Assembly (NCBI RefSeq): GCF_037975445.1 | Contig: NZ_CP150254.1 | Span: forward strand, 4,152,001 to 4,216,000 | Reading direction: 5' to 3' | Length of the DNA: 64,000 nucleotides | From: Peribacillus sp. FSL P2-0133 | Lineage (GTDB): Bacteria > Bacillota > Bacilli > Bacillales > DSM-1321 | Part shown: positions 1 through 10,795 of the stretch, piece after piece | Layout of the letters: each line of letters begins with the position of its first letter | How positions within the stretch are numbered: position 1 is the stretch's first letter | Position numbers and translations under genes: made by a program | Notes under the pieces: generated by a model | What the model was told of the DNA's origin: nothing | Database searches by the model: none | The model's input: the letters and a program-made list of their open reading frames with translations, nothing else

Positions 1-606
1 ATGAAGATTTTGAATGGCCAGCTCACCCATCTTACCGGCCCCAAGAATCAAAACATTCTTGCCGTTCAGGCCTCCAAAGATTTTTTTTGCAAGCTCGACT
101 GCCGCATAGCTGACGGAAACGGCATTGGTATTGATTTCGGTTTCCGAATGAGCTTTTTTAGCTAATGTAAGGGCTTGCTTGAAGAGATGGTTAAAAACGG
201 TACCGATCGTATCTTCCTTCTGACCTAACAGATAGCTTGAACGTACTTGTCCCAAAATCTGAGTTTCTCCCAGTATCATGGAATTCAGGCCGCAGGTAAC
301 TGAAAATAAATGCTCGACAGCCCCATCACCTTCATAAATGAACAGATATTTAGAAAATTCTTCTTTATCGATATTAAACCATTCCGAAAGAAATTCCTTT
401 ATATAATACCTGCTTGTATGAAGCTGGTCACCGACCGCATATATTTCCGTCCTGTTGCATGTAGAAATAATAATGTTTTCCAAGATGCTTTTTTTATTTT
501 TAAGAGCTTTCATTGCCTCGGCAAGTTCGGCTTCGTTAAACGATAGTTTTTCCCGAATTTCTACAGGGGCAGTTTTGTAATTTATACCAACCGCTAGAAT
601 ATGCAT
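1..606 (-). CDS. hemA: Glutamyl-tRNA reductase (N-terminal 202 residues, cut by window edge)
   Basis: First committed enzyme of tetrapyrrole synthesis by the C5 route: it reduces glutamyl-tRNA(Glu) to glutamate-1-semialdehyde with NADPH. The open frame runs without a stop from an ATG at 606 to the left edge. It starts [20 protein letters not shown]. The catalytic cysteine lies in STCNRTE (Cys50), and the NADPH-binding loop LGAGKMGE is near residue 190, just before the edge. The C-terminal half, including the dimerization domain, lies outside the window. Upstream is a TATAAT -10 at 646-651 and a G-rich ribosome site. In B. subtilis hemA heads hemAXCDBL; the rest would lie to the left here. Confidence 0.97.
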   Translation of the reverse strand, partial: MHILAVGINYKTAPVEIREKLSFNEAELAEAMKALKNKKSILENIIISTCNRTEIYAVGDQLHTSRYYIKEFLSEWFNIDKEEFSKYLFIYEGDGAVEHLFSVTCGLNSMILGETQILGQVRSSYLLGQKEDTIGTVFNHLFKQALTLAKKAHSETEINTNAVSVSYAAVELAKKIFGGLNGKNVLILGAGKMGELAIQNLH

Positions 607-857
607 CCTTTTGTTTTGCACCCCCAAAATTTTTCATGTAAATTTATTATACCATGTACTAAAATGGTTTCACGCATATAATATGAACAGTTTATGAAAA
701 CGTATGCTACCATGGAAAAGACAGCCAAAACGCCTGAATTGTTACAAGGTGTCTAAGCGGATTTGTAAGTTACAAATATATTTCGACATTGTGTACAAAA
801 GTAACATATCAAAAATGGCAAAAAACTTCAAGTAATCGAATTGCATAGGAGGATAAA
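607..857. promoter_or_regulatory. Divergent intergenic region between hemA and the membrane-protein gene
   Basis: This gap must hold the hemA promoter (minus strand) and the promoter of the plus-strand gene. On the minus strand a perfect TATAAT lies at 646-651, about 40 nt from the hemA start, but its -35 (CGTGAA at 17 bp) is poor. On the plus strand AGGAGG just before 858 is a good ribosome site. I did not find a convincing PerR box. Confidence 0.5.
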
Positions 858-1340
858 ATGAAAACGCAGCGTATTTTCCCAGGAATCGTTTTAATCGGTT
901 TCGGGCTCTATTTTTTTCTTGAACATTCTCAAATCGAAATCTTTCCAGGCTTTTTCAGCTGGCCCACTTTATTATGTATAGTTGGTGCCGCCTTCCTGAT
1001 TCAGGCATATAGCGGTAATGAATATGAGTCCATCCTGCCGGGCGTCATCTTACTCGGGTTCGGGGCTCACTTCCACATTGTCGAGAACCTGGATATTTGG
1101 CCGGATAATATAGGTATCTTTATTTTAATCATCTCTCTGGGATTTATTCTAAGGGCACGTAAAACAAATTCTGGAATGTTTCACGGCATGGTAATATTCA
1201 TCATCTCGATCACTTTATTATTCTATGATAAAATCAAAACGTCTTTCGGGTTTGTGGATACAACTACTGCGAACATCGAAAGGTTTTGGCCATTTGCCTT
1301 GATGGCAATCGGCATTTATTTTTTGGTTCGAAAAAAGTGA
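858..1340 (+). CDS. Small multi-pass membrane protein (LiaI/LiaF-like transmembrane region)
   Basis: 160-residue hydrophobic protein with about six membrane-spanning stretches in paired hairpins, for example residues 5-20, 33-48, 60-72, 84-98, 112-126 and 142-156. Short charged loops separate them. The repeated PGIVLIGFGLYFF and PGVILLGFGAHFH stretches suggest an internal duplication of a two-helix unit, as in the membrane domain next to LiaF-type proteins. By position it matches ysxD of B. subtilis, which lies between hemA and ysxC, though I could not compare the sequences. The start has AGGAGG at a good distance. It is convergent with engB and shares a bidirectional terminator with it. The function is unknown. 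Confidence 0.8.
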   Translation: MKTQRIFPGIVLIGFGLYFFLEHSQIEIFPGFFSWPTLLCIVGAAFLIQAYSGNEYESILPGVILLGFGAHFHIVENLDIWPDNIGIFILIISLGFILRARKTNSGMFHGMVIFIISITLLFYDKIKTSFGFVDTTTANIERFWPFALMAIGIYFLVRKK

Positions 1341-1375
1341 AAATTTGATTGGCAATTTTTTTGAATTCCATAAAG

Positions 1376-1408
1376 AAAAAGGGTATTCCAGATGCGGAAT
1401 ACCCTTTT
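1376..1408. terminator. Bidirectional terminator between the membrane-protein gene and engB
   Basis: The arms GGGTATTCC and GGAATACCC (9 bp, 6-nt loop) are flanked by an A-run on the left and a T-run on the right. It can end transcripts coming from either side of this convergent pair. Confidence 0.85.
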
Positions 1409-1411
1409 CTT

Positions 1412-1993
1412 TTACATATATTTCTTAAGGACGCCCCATGCTTGTTCCTTACCTTCGCCTGTTTCACCAGAGAATAGAAGCAATTCATCTTCTTTTTCCA
1501 TATTTAACGTTTGGCGCGTGATTTTCAAGTGCTTCTGCCATTTGCCTTTTGGAATTTTATCCGCTTTGGTGGCAATAACGATCCGGGGCAGGTCATAATG
1601 CTTCAGGAATTCATACATTGCGATATCATCCTTTGTCGGGGGATGACGCAAATCGACGATCAGAAGCGCAGCGCGGAGCTGGTCACGGGAAGTGAAGTAC
1701 GTTTCGATCATCTTTCCCCAAGCATCACGCTCCGTCTTAGATACTTTTGCATAACCATAACCCGGTACATCCACAAAATGGAGTGCTTCATTTATGATAT
1801 AAAAATTCAAGGTCTGCGTCTTACCCGGTTTAGAGGATGTGCGCGCCAAGTTTTTTCGATTGATCATTTTGTTGATGAAACTGGATTTCCCAACGTTGGA
1901 ACGGCCTGCCAAGGCAAATTCCGGTATTGGGGTATTTGGATATTGTTCAGGCTTCACAGCACTGATGACAATATCTGAACTCGTCACTTTCAT
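1412..1993 (-). CDS. ysxC: Ribosome-biogenesis GTPase EngB/YsxC
   Basis: Essential GTPase of the TrmE-Era-EngA-EngB superfamily that helps assemble the 50S ribosomal subunit. The 193-residue protein shows G1 GRSNVGKSS (residues 30-38), the switch region with T60, G3 DVPGYG (75-80) and G4 TKAD (142-145). Its ATG overlaps the stop codon of lonA by 4 bp (ATGA), so it is the distal gene of a lonA-ysxC unit and is probably translationally coupled to it. If lonA is interrupted, coupling from the second half of that frame may still operate. Confidence 0.96.
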   Translation of the reverse strand: MKVTSSDIVISAVKPEQYPNTPIPEFALAGRSNVGKSSFINKMINRKNLARTSSKPGKTQTLNFYIINEALHFVDVPGYGYAKVSKTERDAWGKMIETYFTSRDQLRAALLIVDLRHPPTKDDIAMYEFLKHYDLPRIVIATKADKIPKGKWQKHLKITRQTLNMEKEDELLLFSGETGEGKEQAWGVLKKYM

Positions 1994-4311
1994 TCGTTCA
2001 CACCTACCAATGCATGCTCAAGGACTTCATCGACGTGTGAAACTGGAACAAATGTTAATGCTTTACGGACACTTTCCGGGATATCATCAATATCCTTTTC
2101 GTTATTTTGCGGGATGATGATTTTCGTAAGTCCTGCGCGATGGGCCGCTAAAGATTTTTCTTTAAGCCCGCCGATCGGAAGAACCCGTCCGCGTAATGTA
2201 ATTTCGCCTGTCATGCCTACCTCTTTTCTGATCGGCCTATTTGTAAGGGCCGATATTAACGCTGTTGCAATCGTGATGCCTGCAGAAGGGCCATCTTTTG
2301 GGACCGCACCTTCAGGGACATGAATATGGATATCATATTTTTCATGGAAGTTCGCATCAATCTGAAGTTTCTCGGTTTTTGAACGGACATAACTGAAAGC
2401 AGCCTGGGCTGACTCTTTCATTACATCGCCAAGCTTTCCTGTCAGGATCAGCTTGCCTTTACCTGGTGATAAGGAAACCTCGATTTGGAGCGTATCGCCA
2501 CCTACCGACGTGTACGCTAACCCATTGGCTACACCGACTTGGTTCTCGACTTCCGCCTGTCCATAATGGAACATGGTTTTCCCTAAAAACTCCTCGACAT
2601 TCTTTTCAGAAATGACGACCCGCTTTTTATCTCCGGAAACGATGATTTTTGCAGTCTTCCGACAGATGCTTGCAAGCTGTCGCTCCAGACTCCGAACACC
2701 GGCTTCCCGAGTATAGTAACGGATGATTTTTGTTAGAGCTTCCTCACGGATTTGCAGTTGTGTCTTCAATAAACCATGGTTTTCCAGCTGTCTAGGCAGC
2801 AAGTGATCCTTGGCTATATGAAGTTTCTCTATCTCAGTATAACCTGCAATCGAAATGATTTCCATACGATCACGAAGCGGACCTGGAATCGATCCCAAAT
2901 TATTCGCCGTCGCGACGAACATGACTTTGGAAAGATCGTAGGTTTCTTCAATATAATGATCACTGAAATTATGATTTTGCTCCGGATCAAGCACCTCCAG
3001 CATCGCTGCAGATGGATCTCCCCTAAAGTCATTGGACATCTTATCCACTTCGTCCAGTAAAAAGACAGGATTGATCGTTCCTGCTTTTTTCATGCCTTGA
3101 ATGATCCGTCCCGGCATCGCCCCTACATATGTGCGGCGATGTCCGCGGATTTCTGATTAATCGCGCACTCCACCTAAAGATATACGGACGAAATTCCTAT
3201 TCAGGGATGAAGCGATCGATTTAGCCAGGCTCGTTTTCCCGACCCCTGGCGGTCCCACCAAACAAAGGATCGGTCCCTTCAATGAATTAGTCAATTGCTG
3301 GACGGCCAAATACTCAAGCACCCGCTCCTTCACCTTTTCCAAACCATGGTGGTCCCGGTTCAGGATTTTTTCGGCTTTATGAATATTCAAGTCATCTTTG
3401 GTCGCCTTGGTCCACGGAAGCGAAATCAGCCATTCGATATAATTGCGGATGACAGAACTCTCGGCTGAGCTCGAAGGAACTTTTTCATAACGGTCCAATT
3501 CCTTTAATGCCGTTTCTTTGATGTGCTCAGGCATATCCGCTTCTTCAATCTTTTCGTTGAGGACCTCAATTTCCCCTGTTTTTCCTTCTTTATCGCCCAA
3601 TTCCTTTTGGATCGCTTTCATTTGTTCTCGTAAATAATATTCCTTTTGAGTCCGTTCCATCGAACGCTTAACACGCTGGCCGATCTTTTTCTCGAGAAAA
3701 AGAACTTCCTTCTCGTTATTGATGATCTCGATGACACGGCTTAAACGCTCTTTCATATCAATGGTCTCAAGCACTTCTTGCTTCTCCTTCAATTTCAAAG
3801 GCAAGTGTGAAGCGATTATATCCGCTAATCGCCCAGGCTCTTCAATATCCGAAGTGGACGAAAACGTTTCACCGGTTATTTTTTTGGACATTTTTATGTA
3901 TTGTTCAAAATAATCCAATAGTGTGCGCATTAATGCTTGATGTTCAGCATCCTTTTCATCACTGTCTTCATATATTTTAATCTTGGCACCATAATGTGTC
4001 TCATAATCGTAAAATTCAATGACTTCTGCGCGGTTCAACCCTTCCACCAACACCCGGATTGTACCATTCGGAAGCTTCAACATCTGTTTTACCTTTGTTA
4101 AAGTTCCCATTGTAAATAAATCTTCTTCACCTGGTTCGTCCAACGAAACATCTTGTTGTGTCGTCAAAAATATAAGATGGTCTTCCACCATTGCTTTCTC
4201 AAGGGCTTGCACTGATTTATCTCGGCCTACATCTAAATGAAGTACCATCGTTGGATATACAAGCAGTCCTCTAAGCGGCAGGAGGGGGACGATGATTTCT
4301 TTATCAGTCAT
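1990..4311 (-). pseudogene. lonA: ATP-dependent protease LonA, interrupted by an in-frame TAA stop at codon 385
   Basis: Cytosolic AAA+ serine protease that degrades misfolded and regulatory proteins. Read through, the frame is 774 codons, the usual LonA length, and collinear with the family from MTDKEIIVPLLPLRG to the end. Residues 1-384 hold the LON substrate domain, the coiled-coil region and Walker A GPPGVGKT (353-360). Codon 385 is TAA (3157-3159), where the conserved stretch [14 protein letters not shown] expects glutamate (GAA). The frame then continues with Walker B VFLLDE (416-421) and the catalytic Ser676 (DGPSAG) and Lys719. No indel or other damage is seen. As read, the product would be a 384-residue fragment without Walker B or protease domain. 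It may be a recent mutation or a base-calling error. Confidence 0.9.
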
Positions 4312-4528
4312 TTCCTGACACCTCCATCTAATTAGTATCGTCGTTGCAAACTATTTACCCATGTTCTCAACCTTTTAACAATTCTATCCTATTTATATAG
4401 AAGTGTCTATTCGTTTACCTTAACACGTTTCGACTGCTATTATTATCTCCAATATTAGATAAAAAAGCACGTTTGAATGCGTGTTTATTTTTACGTCAAG
4501 TTTGTCGGGAACGCCAATATGGCCCTTA

Positions 4529-4562
4529 AAATGCCCCGGTTCTATTTTTAGCCGGGGCATTT
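4529..4562 (-). terminator. Terminator downstream of lonB
   Basis: GC-rich hairpin with arms ATGCCCCGG and CCGGGGCAT right after the lonB stop. On the minus strand it is followed by T-rich sequence. It separates lonB from lonA, so the two are not simply co-transcribed. Confidence 0.8.
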
Positions 4563-4565
4563 CCT

Positions 4566-6236
4566 TTATACACTTTCTTTTTTTGATAGGTCCAAGGTTG
4601 TAAGGATTTGTTCCGATATCAATTCTTTTTTCAGTGCCTGATCCAGCACTTCTTTTACATTCGAAACGGGAATGATTTCTATATCCTTGATTTCAGCTAG
4701 AAGCGGCTGCATGTTTTCGGCTGGAATGATTACTTTCTTTGCCCCGGCAAGTTTAGCCGCCTTGATTTTCGGAATGACACCGCCGATCGGTTTAACGCCG
4801 CCATGAATGCTTATTTCTCCAGTCATCGCCACGGTGTGATCAACAGGGATTTTATATATGGCCGAGTATATGCCTGTGGCCATTGCAATTCCTGCAGAAG
4901 GGCCATCTACTGGACTTCCGCCCGGAAAGTTCACATGGATATCGAATTGATTGGCAGGCACTCCCATCGACCGTAAAACTGTAATGACATTTTCTATCGA
5001 ACCTTTTGCCATGCTCTTGCGGCGAATCGATTTGCCACTCCCGCCGCCGATACTTTCTTCTTCAACGATGCCGGTAATGTTTATCGAACCTTTTTCATCA
5101 GAGGCAGCCATGACCGTAACCTCGATTTCCAGCAATGCCCCGCTATTGGGACCATAGACTGCAAGACCGTTGACAAGGCCTATTTTAGAATTCGATTCTA
5201 TTTTCCTGTCCATTCTTTGGGTCAGCTGGCTGCTATGGGCCATCCAATCTATATCTTCTTCTCTGATAAAAGTCCTGTTTTCATTAATTGATATTCCTGC
5301 AAGAGTCTGAATCATGTTGACGGCTTCCCTGCCATTTCGGGCATAATCCGAAATCGACTGCAAGCCCTTTTCACTGATGGTGATCCCCACTTTATCAGAG
5401 GCATTCTTAGCCACGGTGATTATTTCATCCCGGTCAAGTTCACGAAAAAACACTTCTATGCATCTTGAACGTATCGCAGGCGCGATTTCATTTGGCGTTC
5501 TTGTTGTGGCTCCAATCAGCCGAAAGTCAGCCGGTAGTCCATTTTTAAAAATATCATGGATGTGAGTGGGAATATTTTGATTTTCCTCTTGATAATAAGC
5601 ACTTTCCAGAAAGACCTTACGATCCTCCAATACCTTTAACAGTTTATTCATCTGTATTGGATGAAGCTCCCCTATTTCATCTATGAACAGTACGCCACCA
5701 TGAGCATTGCTGACTGCCCCCTGCTTTGGCTGCGGAATGCCAGCCTGTCCCATTGCTCCAGCTCCTTGGTAGATTGGATCGTGCACAGAACCAATGAGCG
5801 GATCGGCAATTCCTCGTTCATCAAACCTGGCTGTGGTGGCGTCCAATTCGACGAAAACGGCCGAATTCTTAAAGGGGGACTTTCCATTTTTCTTCGCCTC
5901 TTCCAAAACAAGTCTGGCAGCTGCCGTTTTCCCTACCCCTGGAGGACCGTAAATTATCACATGCTGGGGATTCGGCCCACATAAGGCGGCTTTTAAAGAT
6001 TTAATCCCATCTTCTTGACCGATGATTTCATTAAATGTGCTGGGTCTAACCTTTTCTGCCAATGGCTCTGTTAACGAAATCGACCTCATCTTCCGTAATT
6101 GGTCCATCTCTTTACGTGAATCACGGTCAATGGAAACTTTTTGTGTCCGCTGGCCTTTCAATAAGTTCAAAAAATACAATCCAATAATGATCCCAAAAAA
6201 CAGCTGGATAAACAACGCCAATCCTGTCCAATTCAT
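4566..6236 (-). CDS. lonB: Membrane-anchored ATP-dependent protease LonB
   Basis: Lon-family protease that in B. subtilis is made in the forespore under sigma-F. The 556-residue protein has one N-terminal membrane segment (about 5-26) instead of the LON substrate domain. An AAA+ module follows, with Walker A GPPGVGKT (97-104) and Walker B VLFIDE, then the Lon protease domain with DGPSAG serine and the lysine in [14 protein letters not shown]. Length and order match LonB. It lies between clpX and lonA as in B. subtilis. Because lonA is interrupted here, this is the only intact Lon-type gene in the window. Confidence 0.96.
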   Translation of the reverse strand: MNWTGLALFIQLFFGIIIGLYFLNLLKGQRTQKVSIDRDSRKEMDQLRKMRSISLTEPLAEKVRPSTFNEIIGQEDGIKSLKAALCGPNPQHVIIYGPPGVGKTAAARLVLEEAKKNGKSPFKNSAVFVELDATTARFDERGIADPLIGSVHDPIYQGAGAMGQAGIPQPKQGAVSNAHGGVLFIDEIGELHPIQMNKLLKVLEDRKVFLESAYYQEENQNIPTHIHDIFKNGLPADFRLIGATTRTPNEIAPAIRSRCIEVFFRELDRDEIITVAKNASDKVGITISEKGLQSISDYARNGREAVNMIQTLAGISINENRTFIREEDIDWMAHSSQLTQRMDRKIESNSKIGLVNGLAVYGPNSGALLEIEVTVMAASDEKGSINITGIVEEESIGGGSGKSIRRKSMAKGSIENVITVLRSMGVPANQFDIHVNFPGGSPVDGPSAGIAMATGIYSAIYKIPVDHTVAMTGEISIHGGVKPIGGVIPKIKAAKLAGAKKVIIPAENMQPLLAEIKDIEIIPVSNVKEVLDQALKKELISEQILTTLDLSKKESV

Positions 6237-6372
6237 CGTATTCCCTCCTGCACTCTCCTAGTTTGTCATTTCTGTTAGTATCTCCTTTGGAAGGGCGAAA
6301 TTATCCAAGAAATTCGCGTTGAAAATTTTGGCGTTTTTATCCCAAATAACAATAATTTGGAAAAACACAAAG

Positions 6373-6410
6373 AAAAAAGACTGCCAGGATGAACTGGCAG
6401 TCTTGCTTTT
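6373..6410 (-). terminator. Terminator downstream of clpX
   Basis: Hairpin with arms AAGACTGCCA and TGGCAGTCTT immediately after the clpX stop, with a T-run on the minus strand. It separates clpX from lonB. Confidence 0.85.
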
Positions 6411-6419
6411 TCATATAAA

Positions 6420-7688
6420 TCAAGCAGATGTTTTCTTTTCTTGTCCTTTGATGGTTGTACCGTCCTTTAGGACGAGCTTTGGAGATTCGTTTTTCGAAAT
6501 CGTGCTGCCTGTGATCACACATTTTGCAACATCATCACGTGAAGGCAGATCGAACATCACTTCAAGAATGATGCCTTCGATGATGGAGCGCAGACCACGT
6601 GCACCAGTTTTACGTTCAATTGCCTTTTTAGCAATTTCACTTAGCGCTTCCTGTTCGAATTCCAATTCAACATCGTCAAGCTCAAGCAATTTTTGATATT
6701 GTTTAACAAGGGCATTTTTCGGCTGTGTAAGGATTTCAATCAAAGCAGCTTCATCCAATTGCTCAAGAGTCGCAATTACCGGAAGACGTCCGATGAATTC
6801 CGGAATTAATCCGAAACGAAGCAAGTCTTCAGGAAGGACTTTGGAAAGCAATTCTTTTTCTGCAATATCATCCTTTTTCACGTCAGAGCCAAAGCCAATG
6901 ACTTTTTGACCAAGACGGCGTTTGATGATCGGTTCGATGCCATCAAAGGCACCGCCGCAGATGAACAAAATATTGGTCGTATCGATTTGGATGAATTCCT
7001 GATGTGGATGTTTACGTCCACCTTGAGGCGGAACGCTTGCAACTGTTCCTTCAAGTATTTTCAATAAAGCCTGTTGCACACCTTCACCAGACACGTCACG
7101 TGTAATGGAAGGATTTTCCGATTTACGGGCAACTTTATCGATTTCATCAATATAAATGATGCCTTTTTCCGCTTTTTCCACATCATAATCAGCTGCTTGG
7201 ATCAATTTTAGCAGGATGTTTTCGACATCTTCCCCAACATATCCAGCCTCCGTCAATGAAGTGGCATCAGCAATGGCAAAAGGAACATTCAGTAATCGCG
7301 CCAATGTTTGCGCAAGAAGGGTTTTCCCGCTTCCCGTCGGTCCGATTAGGGCGATGTTACTTTTGGAAAGCTCCACATCGTCGACTTTGCTATTGGAATT
7401 GATACGTTTATAATGATTGTAAACAGCGACAGCCAAAGATTTCTTTGCCTGTTCTTGTCCAATCACATATTCGTCAAGAATTTCACGGATTTCCATAGGT
7501 TTAGGAACATCTCTGAATTCTACTTCTTCATCAGTGCCCAGCTCTTCTTCGACGATCTCCGTACAAAGTTCGATACACTCGTCACAAATATAGACACCTG
7601 GACCAGCAACCAGTTTACGGACTTGTTCTTGTGTTTTACCGCAAAAAGAACATTTTAACTGTCCTTTTTCATCATTAAATTTAAACAT
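6420..7688 (-). CDS. clpX: ClpX, ATPase subunit of the ClpXP protease
   Basis: Hexameric unfoldase that feeds substrates to ClpP. The 422-residue protein has the N-terminal zinc-binding domain with Cys13, Cys16, Cys35 and Cys38. Walker A GPTGSGKT is at 116-123 and Walker B is IIYIDEIDK. The IGF loop that docks on ClpP appears as VIGFGSD. Ribosome site AAAGGGGTG lies before the ATG. It sits between tig and lonB, the standard Bacillus order, and appears monocistronic because terminators flank it. Confidence 0.98.
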   Translation of the reverse strand: MFKFNDEKGQLKCSFCGKTQEQVRKLVAGPGVYICDECIELCTEIVEEELGTDEEVEFRDVPKPMEIREILDEYVIGQEQAKKSLAVAVYNHYKRINSNSKVDDVELSKSNIALIGPTGSGKTLLAQTLARLLNVPFAIADATSLTEAGYVGEDVENILLKLIQAADYDVEKAEKGIIYIDEIDKVARKSENPSITRDVSGEGVQQALLKILEGTVASVPPQGGRKHPHQEFIQIDTTNILFICGGAFDGIEPIIKRRLGQKVIGFGSDVKKDDIAEKELLSKVLPEDLLRFGLIPEFIGRLPVIATLEQLDEAALIEILTQPKNALVKQYQKLLELDDVELEFEQEALSEIAKKAIERKTGARGLRSIIEGIILEVMFDLPSRDDVAKCVITGSTISKNESPKLVLKDGTTIKGQEKKTSA

Positions 7689-8118
7689 GTACGTTCACCC
7701 CTTTAAATACTCTTCCAACTCTATTACATAGCGGTACCCAATCGTAATGAAAAAAACTAGGCACACATCTACTTAAACATTCCAAAATCCTAAGTATGTT
7801 TTGCATTTTATCATGTTCTTGGAAGTTTAGTAACAAAAATGCTCACGGTCCGAGTTGTTAAATAAGTACAATAATCAATCAATATGTATTTGCCCTTTAC
7901 CAGTATGCCCAAAACTTTGGATTTTTAAAAGCAGGATTTGCTGTATAAATATGTATATGCGGTATTAGAACTAATCTACACCGAAATCCAAAAAAAATCA
8001 ATCAGGAAATAACCGATATTTGAAATTTACACTAATTCTCAATATGTATAAAACAAGGCACGATTACTCGCGCCTTGTTTTTTAAAGGAAATATTTTAAT
8101 CTACTTATTTAATAAAAA
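7689..8118. other. 430-bp intergenic region between tig and clpX
   Basis: AT-rich gap that holds the tig terminator at its right side and, presumably, the clpX promoter at its left. I see no convincing open frame and no confident promoter; a GGGTAC about 50 nt upstream of clpX has a poor -35. An AATATGTAT-like string recurs at least three times (near 7881, 7948 and 8040), without an evident role. Confidence 0.5.
8051..8083 (-). terminator. Terminator downstream of tig
   Basis: Arms AAACAAGGC and GCCTTGTTT around a 14-nt loop, then T/A-rich sequence on the minus strand. It is about 40 nt beyond the tig stop. Confidence 0.75.
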
Positions 8119-9411
8119 TTATTTTGCGTCAACTGTTTTGCTGTTTTCTACCAAGAAGTCAATCGCTTTCTTAATTTTAAGATCGCCTTTGATTCCTTCT
8201 AAGTTTCCAAGAGCTTGTTTGATCGCGTCAACTTCCATATTGTACATAGTAGCCATTTGTGCAAGTTCAGCTTCTACATCTTCGTCAGTAGCTTCAAGTT
8301 TTTCAACTTCAGCGATCGCTTCAAGAGTTAGGCTCGTACGAACTTGACCTTCAGCTTCTTCTTTCATTTGCGCTTTTAAAGCTTCTTCGTCTTGACCTGA
8401 GAATTGGTAGTAAAGTTCCAAATTAAGACCTTGAGATTGAATGCGTTGAGAGAACTCATTCATCATGCGGTCAACTTCGTTTGAAATCATTGCTTCAGGA
8501 ACGTCTATTTCTGAACCTTCAACAGCTTTACCAATTACAGTGTTTTGAATGAAGTTTTCTTCTTCATGTTTTTTGTCATGCTCTAATTTATGTTTTGTTT
8601 TTTCTTTAAGTTCAGCCAAAGTTTCCACTTCGTCGTCGACATCTTTCGCGAACTCATCATCCAACTCAGGAAGTTGTTTTGTTTTGATTTCGTGAATTTT
8701 CACTTTGAATACTGCTGGTTTACCTGCAAGTTCAGCTGCATGGTATTCTTCAGGGAATGTAACTTCGATATCTTTTTCAGCGCCAGTTTCAAGACCTACA
8801 ACTTGCTCTTCAAATCCTGGAATGAAAGAGTTTGAACCGATTTCCAATGAATGGTTTTCTGAAGCTCCGCCTTCGAATGCTTCACCATCAACGAATCCTT
8901 CAAAGTCAAGAACAACTGTATCGCCTTCAGCAACTTGTCCTTCTTCTTTAACGACAAGCTCAGCTTGACGCTCTTGCAAAGTTTTCAATTCGTTTTCAAC
9001 ATCTTCGTCAGTTACTTCAGTATTGAATTTTTCAACTTCAACACCTTTGTAATCTCCCAATTTAACTTCAGGCTTAACTGTTACAGTTGCAGTGAAGATC
9101 AGGTTTTCGCCTTTTTCCATTTTCTCGATGTCGATTTCTGGACGATCTACAGGCTGAATTCCAGCTTCTTCGACAGCATTTGCATAAGCATCTGGAAGAA
9201 TGATATCAAGCGCATCTTGGTAAAGTGATTCTACGCCGAATTTTTTTTCGAACATTTGACGTGGCATTTTACCTTTACGGAAGCCAGGTACATTTACTTG
9301 TTTCACTACTTTTTTGAAAGCTGCGTCTAAACCTTCGTTTACTTTTGCAGCGTCAACTTCGATTGTTAGTACGCCTTGATTACCTTCTTGTTTTTCCCAT
9401 TTTACAGACAT
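8119..9411 (-). CDS. tig: Trigger factor, ribosome-bound chaperone and prolyl isomerase
   Basis: Binds near the ribosomal exit tunnel and shields nascent chains. The 430-residue protein has an N-terminal ribosome-binding domain with the signature [10 protein letters not shown] (about 43-52). A central FKBP-type PPIase domain (about 150-245, [17 protein letters not shown]) is followed by the helical C-terminal domain. The acidic composition and length fit the family. Ribosome site GGAGGG precedes the ATG. It lies between the TPR gene and clpX as in B. subtilis. Confidence 0.97.
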   Translation of the reverse strand: MSVKWEKQEGNQGVLTIEVDAAKVNEGLDAAFKKVVKQVNVPGFRKGKMPRQMFEKKFGVESLYQDALDIILPDAYANAVEEAGIQPVDRPEIDIEKMEKGENLIFTATVTVKPEVKLGDYKGVEVEKFNTEVTDEDVENELKTLQERQAELVVKEEGQVAEGDTVVLDFEGFVDGEAFEGGASENHSLEIGSNSFIPGFEEQVVGLETGAEKDIEVTFPEEYHAAELAGKPAVFKVKIHEIKTKQLPELDDEFAKDVDDEVETLAELKEKTKHKLEHDKKHEEENFIQNTVIGKAVEGSEIDVPEAMISNEVDRMMNEFSQRIQSQGLNLELYYQFSGQDEEALKAQMKEEAEGQVRTSLTLEAIAEVEKLEATDEDVEAELAQMATMYNMEVDAIKQALGNLEGIKGDLKIKKAIDFLVENSKTVDAK

Positions 9412-9556
9412 GTGTTTCCCTCCAAAAATCTATATACTTCAATAATAAGCATTGGATGAATATGCTTTGCAAGTGTTAACAAGTCATCCTTCAAATATAC
9501 CCAAAAAATATTGGGGAAATCGTCAAAATTAGACGATTATACATTACAACCACTAC

Positions 9557-9584
9557 ATTATACCACAGGATTAATCTGTTACAA
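9557..9584 (-). promoter_or_regulatory. Sigma-A promoter of tig
   Basis: TTGTAA (9579-9584) and TATAAT (9557-9562) with a 16-bp spacer, about 145 nt upstream of the tig ATG. Between promoter and gene, ATCGTC and GACGAT could form a small stem in the leader. It starts only about 10 bp after the stop of the upstream TPR gene. Confidence 0.7.
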
Positions 9585-9594
9585 CAGCAATAGC

Positions 9595-10629
9595 TTAAAT
9601 AATGGGATAAGAAATTTCTTCAATTTCTTTTATATAGGATAGAATATCAGCAACACTTTCCTCATCAGCATGGTAAAGGTCCGCTAATTCCCTCATGAAA
9701 ACTTCCCCGGTCATGTATTCTTCCGCCAAGGCATGGTAGGCAGCTGCCCATGCAGGCAAGCTTTCTGGTCCGGTTTCAAAAGGAAACAATAAAAAAGAAT
9801 GACGTTCAATCAAACTATGGACCATTTCAAATAAGCTCGGATTATCCTGACTGATTTCCTCTTCGGTCAGTCCGGTTACCTTCTTATAGAAGTCCGTCTC
9901 CTTCAAACTTTTCAATTCGCTTGGTATGACCGACTTTGATTGATTGAATTTCTTCAACGTCACTTCCTCGTTATATTCCTGGTCGATAAGGATGTTAAGG
10001 AGCATCGTTTTAAAGAAAGGGTGTCCCTCATCTTTTTGTAGAAATTCTAAGATTTGAGGGATAAATGGTCGAATATTGATATTCGTGAGCTTCGAAATGA
10101 CCATAAGCATTTCATTATCCGTTGTCCCTTCAAAAAGTTCATCCTCCTGCAATTCCTCTGAAAGCTGCTGATTTTGCCTTTCCTTCTCCTCTTTCTTATC
10201 CTCAAGGGCCCTTTTACTGAACTGAAGCATCTTTTCGAAATGTTCCTCTTTATCAAAAGGAATTTGGCTTTCTTCAAATAGCAGTTCGATCGTCGTGACC
10301 ATTTCCTGATGCTCGCCCAATTGCAGCAGTACCATCAAATAAATATTGATCAGTTGAAAGTAGTCGCCGATGCCTTTATTCAGCATCTCTATACACAACT
10401 CTTTTGACTCCTGGTAATACTCAAGTTCGACTAACGAGACCACTAGTCCCATGCAAACTTCATCATTTTCGGGCTCATACTCCCTGGCTTGGCTGAAAAG
10501 CTGTGCAGCCGCTTTAAAGTTTCTGTTTCCAAGCTCATCCAGTCCTTTTACAATCAGCCTTTCACCGAGATTTGGAAAGGCGATAATTTTGGTTTCTCCG
10601 GCCTTCTTTTCGTTGTTCTCATCATCCAT
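9595..10629 (-). CDS. ysoA: Tetratricopeptide-repeat protein (YsoA-like)
   Basis: 344-residue soluble, acidic protein. Residues about 24-130 form TPR-like helical pairs (ELGNRNFKAAAQLFSQAREYEP, then VSLVELEYYQESKELCIEML). A charged, Glu/Lys-rich linker around 145-170 looks like a coiled coil. The C-terminal half is helical, of the kind seen in Bacillus YsoA. Position between leuD and tig also matches ysoA. No enzymatic motif is visible; TPR proteins usually mediate protein contacts, but a partner cannot be inferred. Confidence 0.85.
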   Translation of the reverse strand: MDDENNEKKAGETKIIAFPNLGERLIVKGLDELGNRNFKAAAQLFSQAREYEPENDEVCMGLVVSLVELEYYQESKELCIEMLNKGIGDYFQLINIYLMVLLQLGEHQEMVTTIELLFEESQIPFDKEEHFEKMLQFSKRALEDKKEEKERQNQQLSEELQEDELFEGTTDNEMLMVISKLTNINIRPFIPQILEFLQKDEGHPFFKTMLLNILIDQEYNEEVTLKKFNQSKSVIPSELKSLKETDFYKKVTGLTEEEISQDNPSLFEMVHSLIERHSFLLFPFETGPESLPAWAAAYHALAEEYMTGEVFMRELADLYHADEESVADILSYIKEIEEISYPII

Positions 10630-10745
10630 CCTATTTTCCGCCTCACCGTTCGCTTTTTGAGAAACAGTTTAGCATGTAATAGCTGGAAACACAAAAAATT
10701 ATATGCCTGATGAACGCCTTTTCGTCTTTCCCCGATAAAAAAAAA

Positions 10746-10780
10746 TCCCGCTTCCTTTCAATTAAGAAAGGATAACGGGA
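10746..10780 (-). terminator. Terminator of the ilv-leu operon
   Basis: Stem formed by CCCGTTATCCTTTC and GAAAGGAAGCGGG (minus strand, small internal asymmetry), followed by a long T-run. It is about 15 nt after the leuD stop. Confidence 0.85.
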
Positions 10781-10795
10781 AATGACCTTCTTCGA

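Noticed and set aside
310..546. Open frame on the plus strand inside hemA
   Set aside because: It is the antisense shadow of hemA, with no ribosome site.
4312..4528. CtsR operator upstream of lonA, expected from B. subtilis
   Set aside because: I could not find two AGGTCAAA-type half sites in this gap.
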